From Sutcliffiella tianshenii (GTDB lineage Bacteria; Bacillota; Bacilli; Bacillales; Bacillaceae_I): DNA of 64,000 nt. Position 1 is the first letter of the stretch, and every line of letters begins with the position of its first letter. The notes under the pieces were generated by a model. That model was not told where the DNA came from, searched no databases, and worked only from the letters and a program-made list of their open reading frames with translations. The position numbers and the translations under genes were made by a program. The stretch spans positions 1-64,000 of the forward strand of contig NZ_JAFBED010000007.1 in assembly GCF_016908565.1 (NCBI RefSeq). Reading direction: 5' to 3'. This document shows, one piece after another, positions 1 to 9,488 of the stretch.

Positions 1-94
1 GTACGGCTTGATGTTTTACTTCTCGTGTAAATTTAGTCAACTGAAGTACACCTCCTATTGTTAGATGTGTGTCCAACAAAAGGGGTGCACTTCT

Positions 95-166
95 CTTCGC
101 CTGTGGGGTCTCCACTAAACGCTGCCTTCCGCAGGAGTCTTCGCCTATTGCTCCAATCAACAGCTA
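95..166. repeat. Dispersed 72 bp intergenic repeat, copy 1 (5'-truncated)
   Basis: This 72 bp stretch matches 16749–16820 in the same orientation at 68 of 72 positions, without gaps. It contains the blocks GGGGTCTCCACTAAACGCT and CGCAGGAGTCTTCGCC. Copy 2 extends about 70 bp further 5' (from about 16676) and can fold into a hairpin; that part is missing here. Both copies lie downstream of the 3' end of a minus-strand gene (tyrS here). From memory it resembles a short repeat common between genes in Bacillaceae, but that was not checked. Positions 1–60 hold no ORF. In B. subtilis rpsD follows tyrS, so this edge may be leader DNA of a gene beyond the window (inference). Confidence 0.8.
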
Positions 167-189
167 GATACATAATAGCAGCTATTAGA

Positions 190-218
190 AAAGAGGTGGA
201 CATATATTCCACCTCTTT
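190..218 (-). terminator. Terminator of tyrS
   Basis: An 11 bp perfect inverted repeat (AAAGAGGTGGA / TCCACCTCTTT) with a 7 nt loop lies just after the tyrS stop. Read on the minus strand the stem ends in TTTT, but the following U tract is short. Confidence 0.7.
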
Positions 219-227
219 CCACTAATT

Positions 228-1505
<1,278 letters not shown>

Positions 1506-1515
1506 TCAAAATAAA

Positions 1516-1780
1516 CACAAAAAAACCCATCCCTCCATAACAGAAGGGACGAGTTTATACGCGGTACCACCCTAATTGAAAAGCACTATGCTTTCCCACT
1601 CAAAAATGTAACGGTTTTCACCGTCTTTTGCTACTAGGCCGAATTCGCCGTTCCCAAAAGATGCTCAAGGAGGTAATTCATCTATAGGGGTGTACTGATT
1701 TGCACCAACCATCAGCTCTCTTTAAGCAAGCCCATATACACTACTCTTTCCTGTCTTCGCTCTTATGTTAAAAATAATAT
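1516..1780 (-). promoter_or_regulatory. T-box riboswitch leader of tyrS
   Basis: Read on the minus strand, positions 1573–1560 give the T-box core AGGGTGGTACCGCG. It is followed by a G/C stem and a run of T (terminator about 1520–1552, arms TCCCTTC / GAGGGA). Upstream is a structured stem I region with GAGAGCTGATGGTTGGTGC. A TAC (Tyr) triplet in GAATTACC at 1675–1673 is the likely specifier codon; a second TAC in CAGTACACC is the alternative. The leader senses uncharged tRNA-Tyr, as known for tyrS T-boxes. Confidence 0.95.
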
Positions 1781-1788
1781 ACAGTCTT

Positions 1789-1816
1789 TTTATCACAAGC
1801 GCAAGCCCAGTGTCAA
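1789..1816 (-). promoter_or_regulatory. Candidate SigA promoter of tyrS
   Basis: A perfect -35 TTGACA (1816–1811) lies 16 bp from a weak -10 GATAAA (1794–1789). An alternative start uses TTGCGC-N17-TATATT slightly downstream. Either would begin transcription just before the T-box leader. Confidence 0.5.
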
Positions 1817-1841
1817 CAAAATCCTGGAAAAATTAAAAATT

Positions 1842-1872
1842 TTGTCGCTAGAAATCCGCTATATGCTATAAT
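1842..1872 (+). promoter_or_regulatory. Candidate promoter of the class A PBP gene
   Basis: A perfect TATAAT (1867–1872) lies about 30 bp before the start codon. The best -35 (TTGTCG) has a long 19 bp spacer, so the -10 is convincing and the -35 is not. Confidence 0.4.
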
Positions 1873-1902
1873 TAGTATGATTTGCCGGGGGGTAGATAAA
1901 TT

Positions 1903-4830
1903 ATGTCAAACTACGACAAGTTCAAAGAGAAAACGCAGTCCTTTTATCAGATTTTCGTCAATAAATACACGAAAAAGGGCGCAAACATTACATATTTAGT
2001 AGTGTGGAATCTAATCTTGATTTTCCTTGTCATCGGATTGATCGGGGCATCATTCGCTGGCGGTGCAGGTGCAGGATACTTTGCAGCACTCGTCAAAGAT
2101 GAAAAAGTCCGGTCCTATGAAGATATGAGGAAAAACATTTACAACTATGAAGAGTCAACAGAAATGTTTTTTGCAAACGATGTGTACCTAGGGAAATACC
2201 GTGCGGATCTCGTTCGTGAGGAAGTGGCCCTGGAGAACGTATCCGAGCATTTGATCAATGCCCTTGTTTCAACCGAGGATGAGTACTTTTTCGAACATGA
2301 AGGCGTCGTGCCAAAAGCGATTGTCCGCGCCCTTGTACAGGAAGTGACAAACTCGGCCAACCAGACAGGGGGAAGTACCCTGACACAACAGCTGATCAAG
2401 AACCAGGTACTGAGCAATGAAGTATCCTTCGACCGTAAAGCGAAGGAAATCCTTTTAGCCCTGCGTCTTGAAAACTACTTCAGCAAAGACGAAATACTCG
2501 AAGCTTACCTGAATGTTTCACCATTTGGAAGAGATTCTTCCGGTAGGAACATCGCAGGGGCACAAACGGCGGCAGAAGGAATCTTCGGCGTCGATATCAG
2601 CGAGCTTACGATTCCGCAGGCAGCCTTCATCGCCGGGCTACCGCAAAGTCCATTCGCCTATACGCCATTCACAAGATCCGCGGAAGTGAAGGATGAGGCC
2701 GGATTGGCTCCTGGCCTTGAAAGAATGCGCTATGTGCTTCATCGCATGAATGCCATGGGCAAAATAACTGATGAGCAGTATGAGGAAGCCATTGCGTACG
2801 ACATCACAAAAGATTTCACTGCACCGACGAATTCAGCGATTGAGCAATATCCGCATGTGACGTTTGAGATTGAAAATCGCGCAAGGGGTATCATATCTGA
2901 GCAGCTGGCTGTCCAGGATGGATATGAAATTTCAGACTTGGAAACCAATAAAGACTTAAGAGCCGAGTATAGAAACCTTGCAGATACTGCGCTTAGACAA
3001 AATGGTTACCGGATATATACAACAATTGATAAAGAAATCTTTGACAAGATGCAAGTAGTGAAGGACGACTTTCCATACTTTGACGTAACTCACAAATTCA
3101 AAGAGAAGACCGATCCAGAAACAGGTGAACTGCTGGACACAAATATGGAGCAGGTCGGGGCAATTATGCTAGACAATAAGACCGGAGCCATTAAAAGCTT
3201 CGTTGGTGGGCGGGATTTCTCTATTTCCGAGGTTAATTTCGCTACAGAAACCTATCGTCATAATGGATCGACGATGAAGCCACTGCTAGGGTATGCCCCT
3301 GCTTATGAATTGGGGACATTACAGCCTGGAAGCATTTTGGCCGATACCCCGATGTCAGTCGAGCAACCTGATGGATCATTTTGGGAACCGACAAACTGGA
3401 ACTTGAAATTCAACGGCCTGGTTACAGTACGTGATGCAGTAAGGTTATCCCATAACCTTGCCGCAATTCGCGGGTATATGGGAATATTGGATAAGGATCC
3501 ACTTGATTTTCTTATTAAACAAAATTTTTCTCAAATCGATAAACAGTACGATGAGGGTAATTTCTCGACCGTACTTGGTGCTCCTACTTACGGAGTGTCT
3601 GTAGAGGAAAATACTGCAGGATATGTTACTTTTGCCAATAACGGAAATTACCTTAAACCATATATTATTGAGAAAATCGAATCCAAAGATGGGGAAATTA
3701 TCTATGAGCATAAAGTGGAGCCAGTGCAAATCTACTCTCCTCAGACAGCTTACTTGATGATTGATACGATGCGGGATGTTATGAGCAGCCGCGGTACTGG
3801 TGGACCTGCCGTTAAAAATCTTCAATTTTCGGCAGACTGGTCCGGGAAAACAGGTACCACCCAGGATACAGAAGATGTCTGGATGGTTGCCTCCAACCCT
3901 AACATCACGTTTGGATTATGGCTCGGTTATGAAGAAAAAAGAAGGCTGACCAACGATCCTGGCTATACGCCGACACAGCGAAGCCAAATGCTCTGGGCCC
4001 AGCTGTTGAATGCAGCATATGAAGTGAACCCGGAATACATTGCACCAACAGAACGGTTCCAGATGCCAGGCGGAATTGTAAAGCGCAGCTATTGCAAGCT
4101 TTCCGGCATGCTGCCATCCGATTTGTGCCGTCAAGCCGGTCTTGTCGGGGAGGATCTCTTCAACGCAGCATTCGCACCGACCAAAGTGGACGATAGCTTG
4201 ACTGTTGGTAGATACGTCCAAATTGGCGGTGTCGCATATGAGCCACTTGGTTCTACACCTTCAGAATTTGTAAAAGAAGGGCCGATGTTAAAGCCTGATT
4301 TCTTAAAGAAACTGCAAATCAAAGATGTTGAAGAGCTGGCAAAATATATGGAAAATAAATCAATCTTTGATAACCTTACTGTCCTATCGACAGATCCGTT
4401 ACCGGTCAACAACCAGGCTCCAAAGCAAGTAGGCGGAGTAAGCATCTCCGGCTCGACGCTTTCCTGGTCTGCAAGCCCGGAAAAAGATGTGATTGGATAT
4501 TATGTTTATCATTCTGCAAACAGTTCAGGCTCAGCTAAGAAAATTGCTTCTGTTCCTGCAGGAAAGTCAACAAGTACGAACCTTTCTCAAGGAACTGGAT
4601 TCTATTATGTTGTAGCGATCAATGCCAGTGGAAAAGTTTCCGCTCCATCAAGCTCAGCAAAACTTGGAGATCCAGATAAGAAAGAAGAACCGAAACCTGA
4701 ACCTAAGCCACCAACCACTCCACCACCTGGAGGCGGCAATAATGGCGGAGGAAACGGAAACGGAAACGGTAATGGCGAAGGTGACGACAACTCCACCGAT
4801 CCGCCACCTGATTCCAATGGTGATGATTAA
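1903..4830 (+). CDS. Class A penicillin-binding protein (transglycosylase/transpeptidase) with FN3-like tail
   Basis: Bifunctional peptidoglycan synthase anchored in the membrane. It is 975 aa: a short cytoplasmic N-terminus, one membrane helix (about 29–60), then a GT51 glycosyltransferase domain with the catalytic Glu125 in STEDEYFF and GGSTLTQQLIKNQ. A penicillin-binding transpeptidase domain follows, with Ser456 in GSTMK, Ser516-His-Asn518 (SxN) and Lys649-Thr-Gly (KTGT). The C-terminus adds a fibronectin type III-like module (about 850–930) and a disordered Lys/Glu/Pro then Gly/Asn/Asp-rich tail of about 45 residues. ATG is preceded by CCGGGGGG. It resembles PBP1A/2D-type proteins; which B. 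subtilis paralogue it matches is not clear. It is the first of three genes between tyrS and acsA, which as I recall are adjacent in B. subtilis. Confidence 0.93.
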   Translation: MSNYDKFKEKTQSFYQIFVNKYTKKGANITYLVVWNLILIFLVIGLIGASFAGGAGAGYFAALVKDEKVRSYEDMRKNIYNYEESTEMFFANDVYLGKYRADLVREEVALENVSEHLINALVSTEDEYFFEHEGVVPKAIVRALVQEVTNSANQTGGSTLTQQLIKNQVLSNEVSFDRKAKEILLALRLENYFSKDEILEAYLNVSPFGRDSSGRNIAGAQTAAEGIFGVDISELTIPQAAFIAGLPQSPFAYTPFTRSAEVKDEAGLAPGLERMRYVLHRMNAMGKITDEQYEEAIAYDITKDFTAPTNSAIEQYPHVTFEIENRARGIISEQLAVQDGYEISDLETNKDLRAEYRNLADTALRQNGYRIYTTIDKEIFDKMQVVKDDFPYFDVTHKFKEKTDPETGELLDTNMEQVGAIMLDNKTGAIKSFVGGRDFSISEVNFATETYRHNGSTMKPLLGYAPAYELGTLQPGSILADTPMSVEQPDGSFWEPTNWNLKFNGLVTVRDAVRLSHNLAAIRGYMGILDKDPLDFLIKQNFSQIDKQYDEGNFSTVLGAPTYGVSVEENTAGYVTFANNGNYLKPYIIEKIESKDGEIIYEHKVEPVQIYSPQTAYLMIDTMRDVMSSRGTGGPAVKNLQFSADWSGKTGTTQDTEDVWMVASNPNITFGLWLGYEEKRRLTNDPGYTPTQRSQMLWAQLLNAAYEVNPEYIAPTERFQMPGGIVKRSYCKLSGMLPSDLCRQAGLVGEDLFNAAFAPTKVDDSLTVGRYVQIGGVAYEPLGSTPSEFVKEGPMLKPDFLKKLQIKDVEELAKYMENKSIFDNLTVLSTDPLPVNNQAPKQVGGVSISGSTLSWSASPEKDVIGYYVYHSANSSGSAKKIASVPAGKSTSTNLSQGTGFYYVVAINASGKVSAPSSSAKLGDPDKKEEPKPEPKPPTTPPPGGGNNGGGNGNGNGNGEGDDNSTDPPPDSNGDD

Positions 4831-4833
4831 TAT

Positions 4834-4875
4834 AAAAAAGAGCTCTGAGACGAAATTTGTCTCAGAGCTCTTTTT
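4834..4875. terminator. Bidirectional terminator, PBP / MFS
   Basis: A 17–18 bp inverted repeat (AAAAAGAGCTCTGAGAC / GTCTCAGAGCTCTTTTT) with a 7 nt loop and A/T runs on both sides sits between two convergent genes. Confidence 0.93.
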
Positions 4876-4878
4876 CCT

Positions 4879-6108
4879 TTATCCTCTACTTTCCCCTGCA
4901 ACACTTACGTGCTTCTTCTTAGCTGATTGGAATAAAGAAGTTCCGATTGCGATCAAACATGTAGTGATTAATGTTCCGTGCAGGATCCACACCATATGCG
5001 GCATGCTCATGTTGCTAAGTAGCATGGTAGCTGCAAAGAATCCGATGGCAAAACCAAGTGACTTGAGCAGCATGCCTACCGCGAACACCCTTCCCCGGAT
5101 GTAATTATCCGCTTTTTGCAGCAGGCTTGCATGAAGTGTTGTGAATCCTGCATCAAAGATACCTGTCAGGAAGGCAAAGGCAAGCACAACAGGAACCACG
5201 GTACTTGATAAAAACGAGATAAACCCAAGCGACATGAACATGGCACATACAAAGAACACCATATATATTTTCTCACTTCTGATGATGCTTAGACGTGGGA
5301 TGGTATAAGTGGCAAGCACTGAACCGATTCCCCACACCCCCCAGATCAAACCGTAGTAAAAGCTCTGGCGCTCTGGACTTATATCCTCGGCAAGGAGCGG
5401 AATACCAAGATTGTGGGAGCTACCCGCAAAGGCCCCAATCAGGAAGACAACATTGATTTTCAGTAGCATCGGTGCACGCTTCAGGTATTGAAGAACTTCC
5501 GAAATATCCTTGCCGATGGAAATGATGTTTTGTCTGACACCTTTGATTGCTTTTGTTTCAGGTACTGCCATATTCCACTTCAGCCGCCATAGTACAATTG
5601 CAGATAATATATACGTCCCTGCATCAATCAACAATGTGTATTTATATCCGAGCATTTCCGTGATCACACCAGCCCCTATAAAACCGGTTACCAGGCTGAC
5701 AGAGGTCAGCCTCGCAATCAGGGAGTTGGTTTCGATGATTTTATCCTGGCCGAATATCTGCGGGATCTCCGCGCTGAAGCTGACCATGAAAAAGCTGTTG
5801 ATAAATCCAATCAAACCTGATACGACGATGATCATGATGGGATCAGGAAAAGGGATGAGCAGTAGTATCAGGCCTGCACGTGCAAAATCCGTAAACAGCA
5901 TAATCGATTTACGGTTCCATTTATCAGCCGCCACTCCTGACACCAAGCTTGCCAGCACTCCCCCGACCGTCCTTGCTATCATTGTCGCAGCCAGCCAAAC
6001 CGGACTGCCGGTCGCCGCATACACAACCACATTCAAAACTATGAGGTCCATAAAAGAACCAAAATCAGATAGTGCCTTCGTATACAAAAATAACTTATGA
6101 TTTCTCAA
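4879..6108 (-). CDS. MFS transporter (drug/siderophore-exporter type)
   Basis: An integral membrane protein of 409 aa with about 12 hydrophobic segments. It has the MFS_3-type layout: FMDLIVLNVVVYAATGSPVWL in TM1–2, then GVLASLVSGVAADKWNRKS as the loop 2–3 motif A equivalent. Such proteins export drugs, siderophores or other small molecules; the substrate cannot be read from sequence. The start is TTG (6108–6106) preceded by GGGGAAG. It converges on the PBP gene through a shared terminator. No regulator is adjacent. Confidence 0.85.
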   Translation of the reverse strand: MRNHKLFLYTKALSDFGSFMDLIVLNVVVYAATGSPVWLAATMIARTVGGVLASLVSGVAADKWNRKSIMLFTDFARAGLILLLIPFPDPIMIIVVSGLIGFINSFFMVSFSAEIPQIFGQDKIIETNSLIARLTSVSLVTGFIGAGVITEMLGYKYTLLIDAGTYILSAIVLWRLKWNMAVPETKAIKGVRQNIISIGKDISEVLQYLKRAPMLLKINVVFLIGAFAGSSHNLGIPLLAEDISPERQSFYYGLIWGVWGIGSVLATYTIPRLSIIRSEKIYMVFFVCAMFMSLGFISFLSSTVVPVVLAFAFLTGIFDAGFTTLHASLLQKADNYIRGRVFAVGMLLKSLGFAIGFFAATMLLSNMSMPHMVWILHGTLITTCLIAIGTSLFQSAKKKHVSVAGESRG

Positions 6109-6201
6109 TGCTGCTTCCCCACTCTCAAGTTCTTGTATTTATTGTAAGCTTGCGGGAAGTGTTTCGCAATACGAAATTTATGTGTTGGGAAATAAAATTG
6201 T

Positions 6202-7176
6202 TTAGGGGAGGATGTATTTTAAGTATCTATTTTTTCCTTGGGTGGTTAAATTCATAGGAGCAAGCAGCCTTCTGGCTCTAACAGGATCAGCTATATGGAG
6301 GAAGTCACATAATTCTTTAATAGAGGCTGTTTTACTAATTAGGAGTGCGAACTCATTTAGAGCATTGATGTGAGCTTTTTTACATGTATGTTTACAGTGA
6401 TGGCATTTCCATCTGGCATTCCATCTTTCCATTGCCAGTTCGCTGCATTTCGGACATCTGACACCTGTTAGCAATTCTGGAATGGATATTTCATAGTAAT
6501 CTAGGAGATTAATTTGCAATGGGGTGTTGTGTTTAAGGAGGCTGTTGATGACTTTTCTCATCTCTTTCTTGTTCCAACCTGGAGTACCGTACTTACTAAT
6601 GAGTTTTTCTATTCTGAATGATAGAGCCGTATTTTTTACGACCATTTCTTGGACTAATTGAGGGTTGGAAAGGGACTTTACTATTCCGTTAGGATTTGTT
6701 AAAACTACTAACATCTCACCTGGTATGGGTGGTACATCTATTCCTGAAAGCCATTCTCTGAATTGACTATATTGCCTTTTCACTTGAAGTATCGGCTCTG
6801 TCATTGCCTTTTCTACCTGTTTGCCTGACTCATCTGTTCTAATTTGGATTAATTGCTGGTGGTTAGGGTCGAACAAGAGGGTGCCAGTTAAGTTTTTCAC
6901 TTCAAGGATGATGAAAAAGGATGGAAATAATAGTAGAGTATCGATTTGGAAGTAGTAGTCTTTAAAGCGAAGTCGAATATTGTGAAGGATTTTGAAATCA
7001 GTTCCGCGGATTAGCGAAAGAAAATAATCCAGTGAGTCCTCACCGTACTCCCCCGCTTTTCTTTTCTCTAAGTCATTTCTAATCCGCTCATACTTGGGAT
7101 GGCTTTTGGGCAAGCGACTTAACAAAATGGCTAGAATTGTGATAATACCGGCAGTCTCACGTAGTTTTTTAATCAA
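6202..7176 (-). CDS. NERD domain protein with C-terminal zinc ribbon
   Basis: The NERD (nuclease-related) domain covers about residues 40–150 of the 324 aa product: GEYGEDSLDY, then IDTLLLFPSFFIILEVKN. That Asp…Glu-Val-Lys pattern matches the PD-(D/E)XK-like core known for NERD proteins. Near the C-terminus two CxxC pairs (CPKC…CHHC) form a zinc ribbon, followed by a Cys/His-rich stretch. Function is unproven; a DNA-related role is inferred from the fold. The start is set at TTG 7176, because AAAGGAG stands 7 nt before it and family members begin with an xIKKxR-type N-terminus. The longer reading from 7254 lacks a ribosome binding site. The gene stands alone. Confidence 0.82.
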   Translation of the reverse strand: MIKKLRETAGIITILAILLSRLPKSHPKYERIRNDLEKRKAGEYGEDSLDYFLSLIRGTDFKILHNIRLRFKDYYFQIDTLLLFPSFFIILEVKNLTGTLLFDPNHQQLIQIRTDESGKQVEKAMTEPILQVKRQYSQFREWLSGIDVPPIPGEMLVVLTNPNGIVKSLSNPQLVQEMVVKNTALSFRIEKLISKYGTPGWNKKEMRKVINSLLKHNTPLQINLLDYYEISIPELLTGVRCPKCSELAMERWNARWKCHHCKHTCKKAHINALNEFALLISKTASIKELCDFLHIADPVRARRLLAPMNLTTQGKNRYLKYILP

Positions 7177-7183
7177 AAAATCA

Positions 7184-7190
7184 CTCCTTT
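7184..7190 (-). promoter_or_regulatory. Ribosome binding site that decides the NERD gene start
   Basis: AAAGGAG on the minus strand lies 7 nt from TTG at 7176–7174. It lies within the coding region of the longer ATG reading, which has no Shine–Dalgarno sequence of its own. Confidence 0.75.
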
Positions 7191-7288
7191 TTTTGTACAG
7201 GATAAGAATTCGGTATTTAAGCTGAAACTCCTGCTGATTCGGGAGCTTTTTCATAACTATTTGATTAGTTCATATGGTAGATAATTTC

Positions 7289-7435
7289 TATCGGACTTTT
7301 TTCTGGCTCTATCGAACTTTTTTTGAGGTTTATCGGACTTTTTTTGAGGTCTATCGGACTTTTTTCAGGCTCTATCGAACTTTTTTCCAAATCTATTGAA
7401 CTTTTTTCGACTTCTATCGAACTTTTACAAAATAT
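7289..7435. repeat. 21 bp tandem array (7 units) with phased T-tracts
   Basis: TATCGRAC-type motifs start at 7289, 7310, 7331, 7352, 7373, 7394 and 7415, exactly 21 bp apart. Each unit is TATCG(A/G)ACTTTTTT plus a more variable 6–7 nt. The T6–7 tract therefore recurs once per 21 bp. The array lies between the 3' end of acsA and the 5' end of the NERD gene. Because 21 is a multiple of three, the minus strand stays open and would encode a seven-residue repeat (KSSIEPE-like). That ORF is judged an artefact. Confidence 0.93.
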
Positions 7436-7469
7436 TTCCATATAGAACAAAGCATCACATATTCCGTCA

Positions 7470-7505
7470 AATAAAACAGCCATCCCCTCCAAAGGGGATG
7501 GCTGC
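7470..7505 (-). terminator. Terminator downstream of acsA
   Basis: An 11 bp near-perfect inverted repeat (AGCCATCCCCT / AGGGGATGGCT) with a 4 nt loop. Read on the minus strand it is followed by GTTTTATTTG. Confidence 0.85.
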
Positions 7506-7555
7506 TCCACATGACTTCGTCAACGTCCAAAGTCGTAGTGTAAAATTTCGAAAAA

Positions 7556-9274
7556 TCAGTCCTCCATCGTCGACAGGTCACCAGTCGGCAGGTCAAGCTC
7601 CCAAGCCTTCAGGACGCGGCGCATGATCTTCCCGCTTCGTGTCTTAGGCAGCTTATCACGGAACTCGATTTCACGAGGTGCTGCATGGGCTGCAAGCCCG
7701 CGTTTCACGAACTGTCGGATTTCCTCTTTCAGCTCATCTGTCGCTTCATGGCCGTCACGCAGTGCAACGAAAGCCTTGATGATCTCCCCACGGACAGGAT
7801 CCGGTTTACCGATGACTCCCGCTTCTGCTACAGCCGGATGCTCGACTAGCTTGCTCTCCACTTCAAATGGTCCGACCCGCTCGCCTGAGGTCATAATGAC
7901 GTCATCGATACGGCCTTGGAACCAGAAGTATCCTTCTTCATCCATATAGGCGGAGTCGCCGGAAACATACCAGTCGCCTGGCATGAAATAGGATTCGTAT
8001 TTTTCTTTGTTATTCCAGATTGTATGCATCATGGATGGCCAGCCTTTTTTAATGGCAAGGTTCCCCATGCGGTATGGTGGCAGTTCGTTTCCTTGGTCAT
8101 CGACAATCGCCGCTTCGACACCCGGGATCGGTTTGCCCATGGAGCCCGGTTTGATTTCCATGCATGGGTAGTTACAGATCAGCTGTGCACCGGTTTCCGT
8201 CATCCACCAAGTATCATGCACGCGCAGGTTGAACACTTTTACTCCCCAGCGGATTACTTCCGGATTAAGAGGCTCCCCTACACTCAGGATGTGACGAAGC
8301 GATGACAGGTCATACTTCTTCACAACCTCGTCCCCAGCTCCCATCAGCATACGGAACGCAGTCGGAGCGCTATACCAAACCGAAACGCCGAAGTCCTCGA
8401 TTGTCTGATACCAAGCCTCGGGGCGGAAACGTCCTCCCACAATGACGTTTGATGCACCGGCCAACCAAGGACCGAAGATACCGTAGGCAGTTCCTGTTAC
8501 CCAACCCGGGTCTGCCGTACACCAGTATACATCCTCTTCCTTAAGGTCCAATACCCATTTTGCGGTCTGATAATGCTGTACCATCGCGTTATGCACATGC
8601 AGCACACCCTTTGGTTTACCAGTGGATCCACTTGTATAATGAAGGACTAGTCCGTCCGTCTTATCCACCCATTCAATCTGCAGCTTTTTGCTTGCATCCT
8701 TCATACGTCCGTTAAAATCAATAAAAGGTCCTTCTTCTTTTACATTTTCTCCTACTAGCACGACATGCTTTAAAGCCGGCAGGCTATCGAACGGAATGCG
8801 CTTGAAAAGTTCTGGCGTCGTCACGATCACCTTTGCTTCACTATCCTCCAAGCGGTCCTTAACGGCACCTTCCATAAAAGCCTCGAATAAAGGCCCTACG
8901 ATGGCACCTAATTTGATCGCACCGAGTGCTGCAAAATAAAGCTCAGGTGAACGGGGCATGAAAATGAAAACTCTGTCCCCTTTTTCCACATCGCACGTCT
9001 GGCGAAGGATATTGCCCGCTTTGTTGGACATTTCCTTCATTTCCTTAAACGTGTACTTTTCATCACGTTCAGGGTCGCGGTAATAAAGTGCCACTTTGTT
9101 CTTTCTGTGAGTCAAGGCATGACGGTCAATCGCTTCGTATGCCACATTCACTCTTCCTGTTTCGGCAAAACTGAAGCTCTTTTCCACTTCTGCCCAATCG
9201 AAATTATGGTAGGTTTGTTGATAGTCTTCGAGATTATAGTTCCCCTTTGTTACTGGTAGCGCTTCCACTTTCAT
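7556..9274 (-). CDS. acsA: Acetyl-CoA synthetase
   Basis: Activates acetate to acetyl-CoA through acetyl-AMP. At 572 aa it is the length I recall for B. subtilis AcsA. The AMP-binding P-loop YTSGSTGKPKG, the GDWYVSGDSAY motif and the C-terminal KTRSGKIMRR motif are all present. Lys549 in SGK is the residue whose acetylation by AcuA inactivates the enzyme and which AcuC restores. The gene diverges from acuABC, which encodes that switch. The start is ATG after AAGGGGGAG. A cre-like site overlaps codons 3–7, suggesting CcpA roadblock or repression in glucose. Confidence 0.97.
   Translation of the reverse strand: MKVEALPVTKGNYNLEDYQQTYHNFDWAEVEKSFSFAETGRVNVAYEAIDRHALTHRKNKVALYYRDPERDEKYTFKEMKEMSNKAGNILRQTCDVEKGDRVFIFMPRSPELYFAALGAIKLGAIVGPLFEAFMEGAVKDRLEDSEAKVIVTTPELFKRIPFDSLPALKHVVLVGENVKEEGPFIDFNGRMKDASKKLQIEWVDKTDGLVLHYTSGSTGKPKGVLHVHNAMVQHYQTAKWVLDLKEEDVYWCTADPGWVTGTAYGIFGPWLAGASNVIVGGRFRPEAWYQTIEDFGVSVWYSAPTAFRMLMGAGDEVVKKYDLSSLRHILSVGEPLNPEVIRWGVKVFNLRVHDTWWMTETGAQLICNYPCMEIKPGSMGKPIPGVEAAIVDDQGNELPPYRMGNLAIKKGWPSMMHTIWNNKEKYESYFMPGDWYVSGDSAYMDEEGYFWFQGRIDDVIMTSGERVGPFEVESKLVEHPAVAEAGVIGKPDPVRGEIIKAFVALRDGHEATDELKEEIRQFVKRGLAAHAAPREIEFRDKLPKTRSGKIMRRVLKAWELDLPTGDLSTMED
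9254..9267. promoter_or_regulatory. Candidate cre (CcpA) site at the 5' end of acsA
   Basis: On the minus strand this reads TGGAAGCGCTACCA. Compared with TGWAANCGNTNWCA, only the two W positions differ. It is nearly palindromic and lies inside the first codons of acsA. ccpA itself is 6 kb away in this window. Confidence 0.6.
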
Positions 9275-9404
9275 CTACAACTCCCCCTTATGTAAAATAT
9301 ACCCTCTATTATAGTATAGTTTTTATTTTTTCTCAATTTTTTAAAAAATCGGTGTAATCACATGAATTATTTCCCGATTTTTAGTAGACTTATAGTTAGC
9401 AGGT

Positions 9405-9419
9405 ATGTAAGCGTTTTAT
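9405..9419. promoter_or_regulatory. Candidate cre (CcpA) site between acsA and acuA
   Basis: ATGTAAGCGTTTTAT fits the extended cre consensus WTGNAANCGNWNNCW with one mismatch (A instead of C). It lies in the 214 bp divergent intergenic region, about 70 bp before the acuA start, where it could control acuABC. Confidence 0.6.
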
Positions 9420-9488
9420 TTCTCTTGTTTTTTTTCAGTAAAGTGAGAAAATAGTTTTATACTATCGTAGGCAAAAGTGGGTGAATGA

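Noticed and set aside
1-60. Start of a ribosomal protein gene (rpsD is expected next to tyrS)
   Set aside because: No reading frame matches S4. An AGGAGG lies on the minus strand, but the following GTG frame stops at once. At most it is leader DNA of a gene outside the window.
4605-4817. Pro-rich minus-strand ORF
   Set aside because: It is the complement of the Gly/Pro-coding tail of the PBP gene.
7265-7510. 81 aa minus-strand ORF with a seven-residue repeat (KSSIEPE type)
   Set aside because: It is produced by the 21 bp tandem array staying in frame. There is no ribosome binding site at its start and it runs through the acsA terminator.
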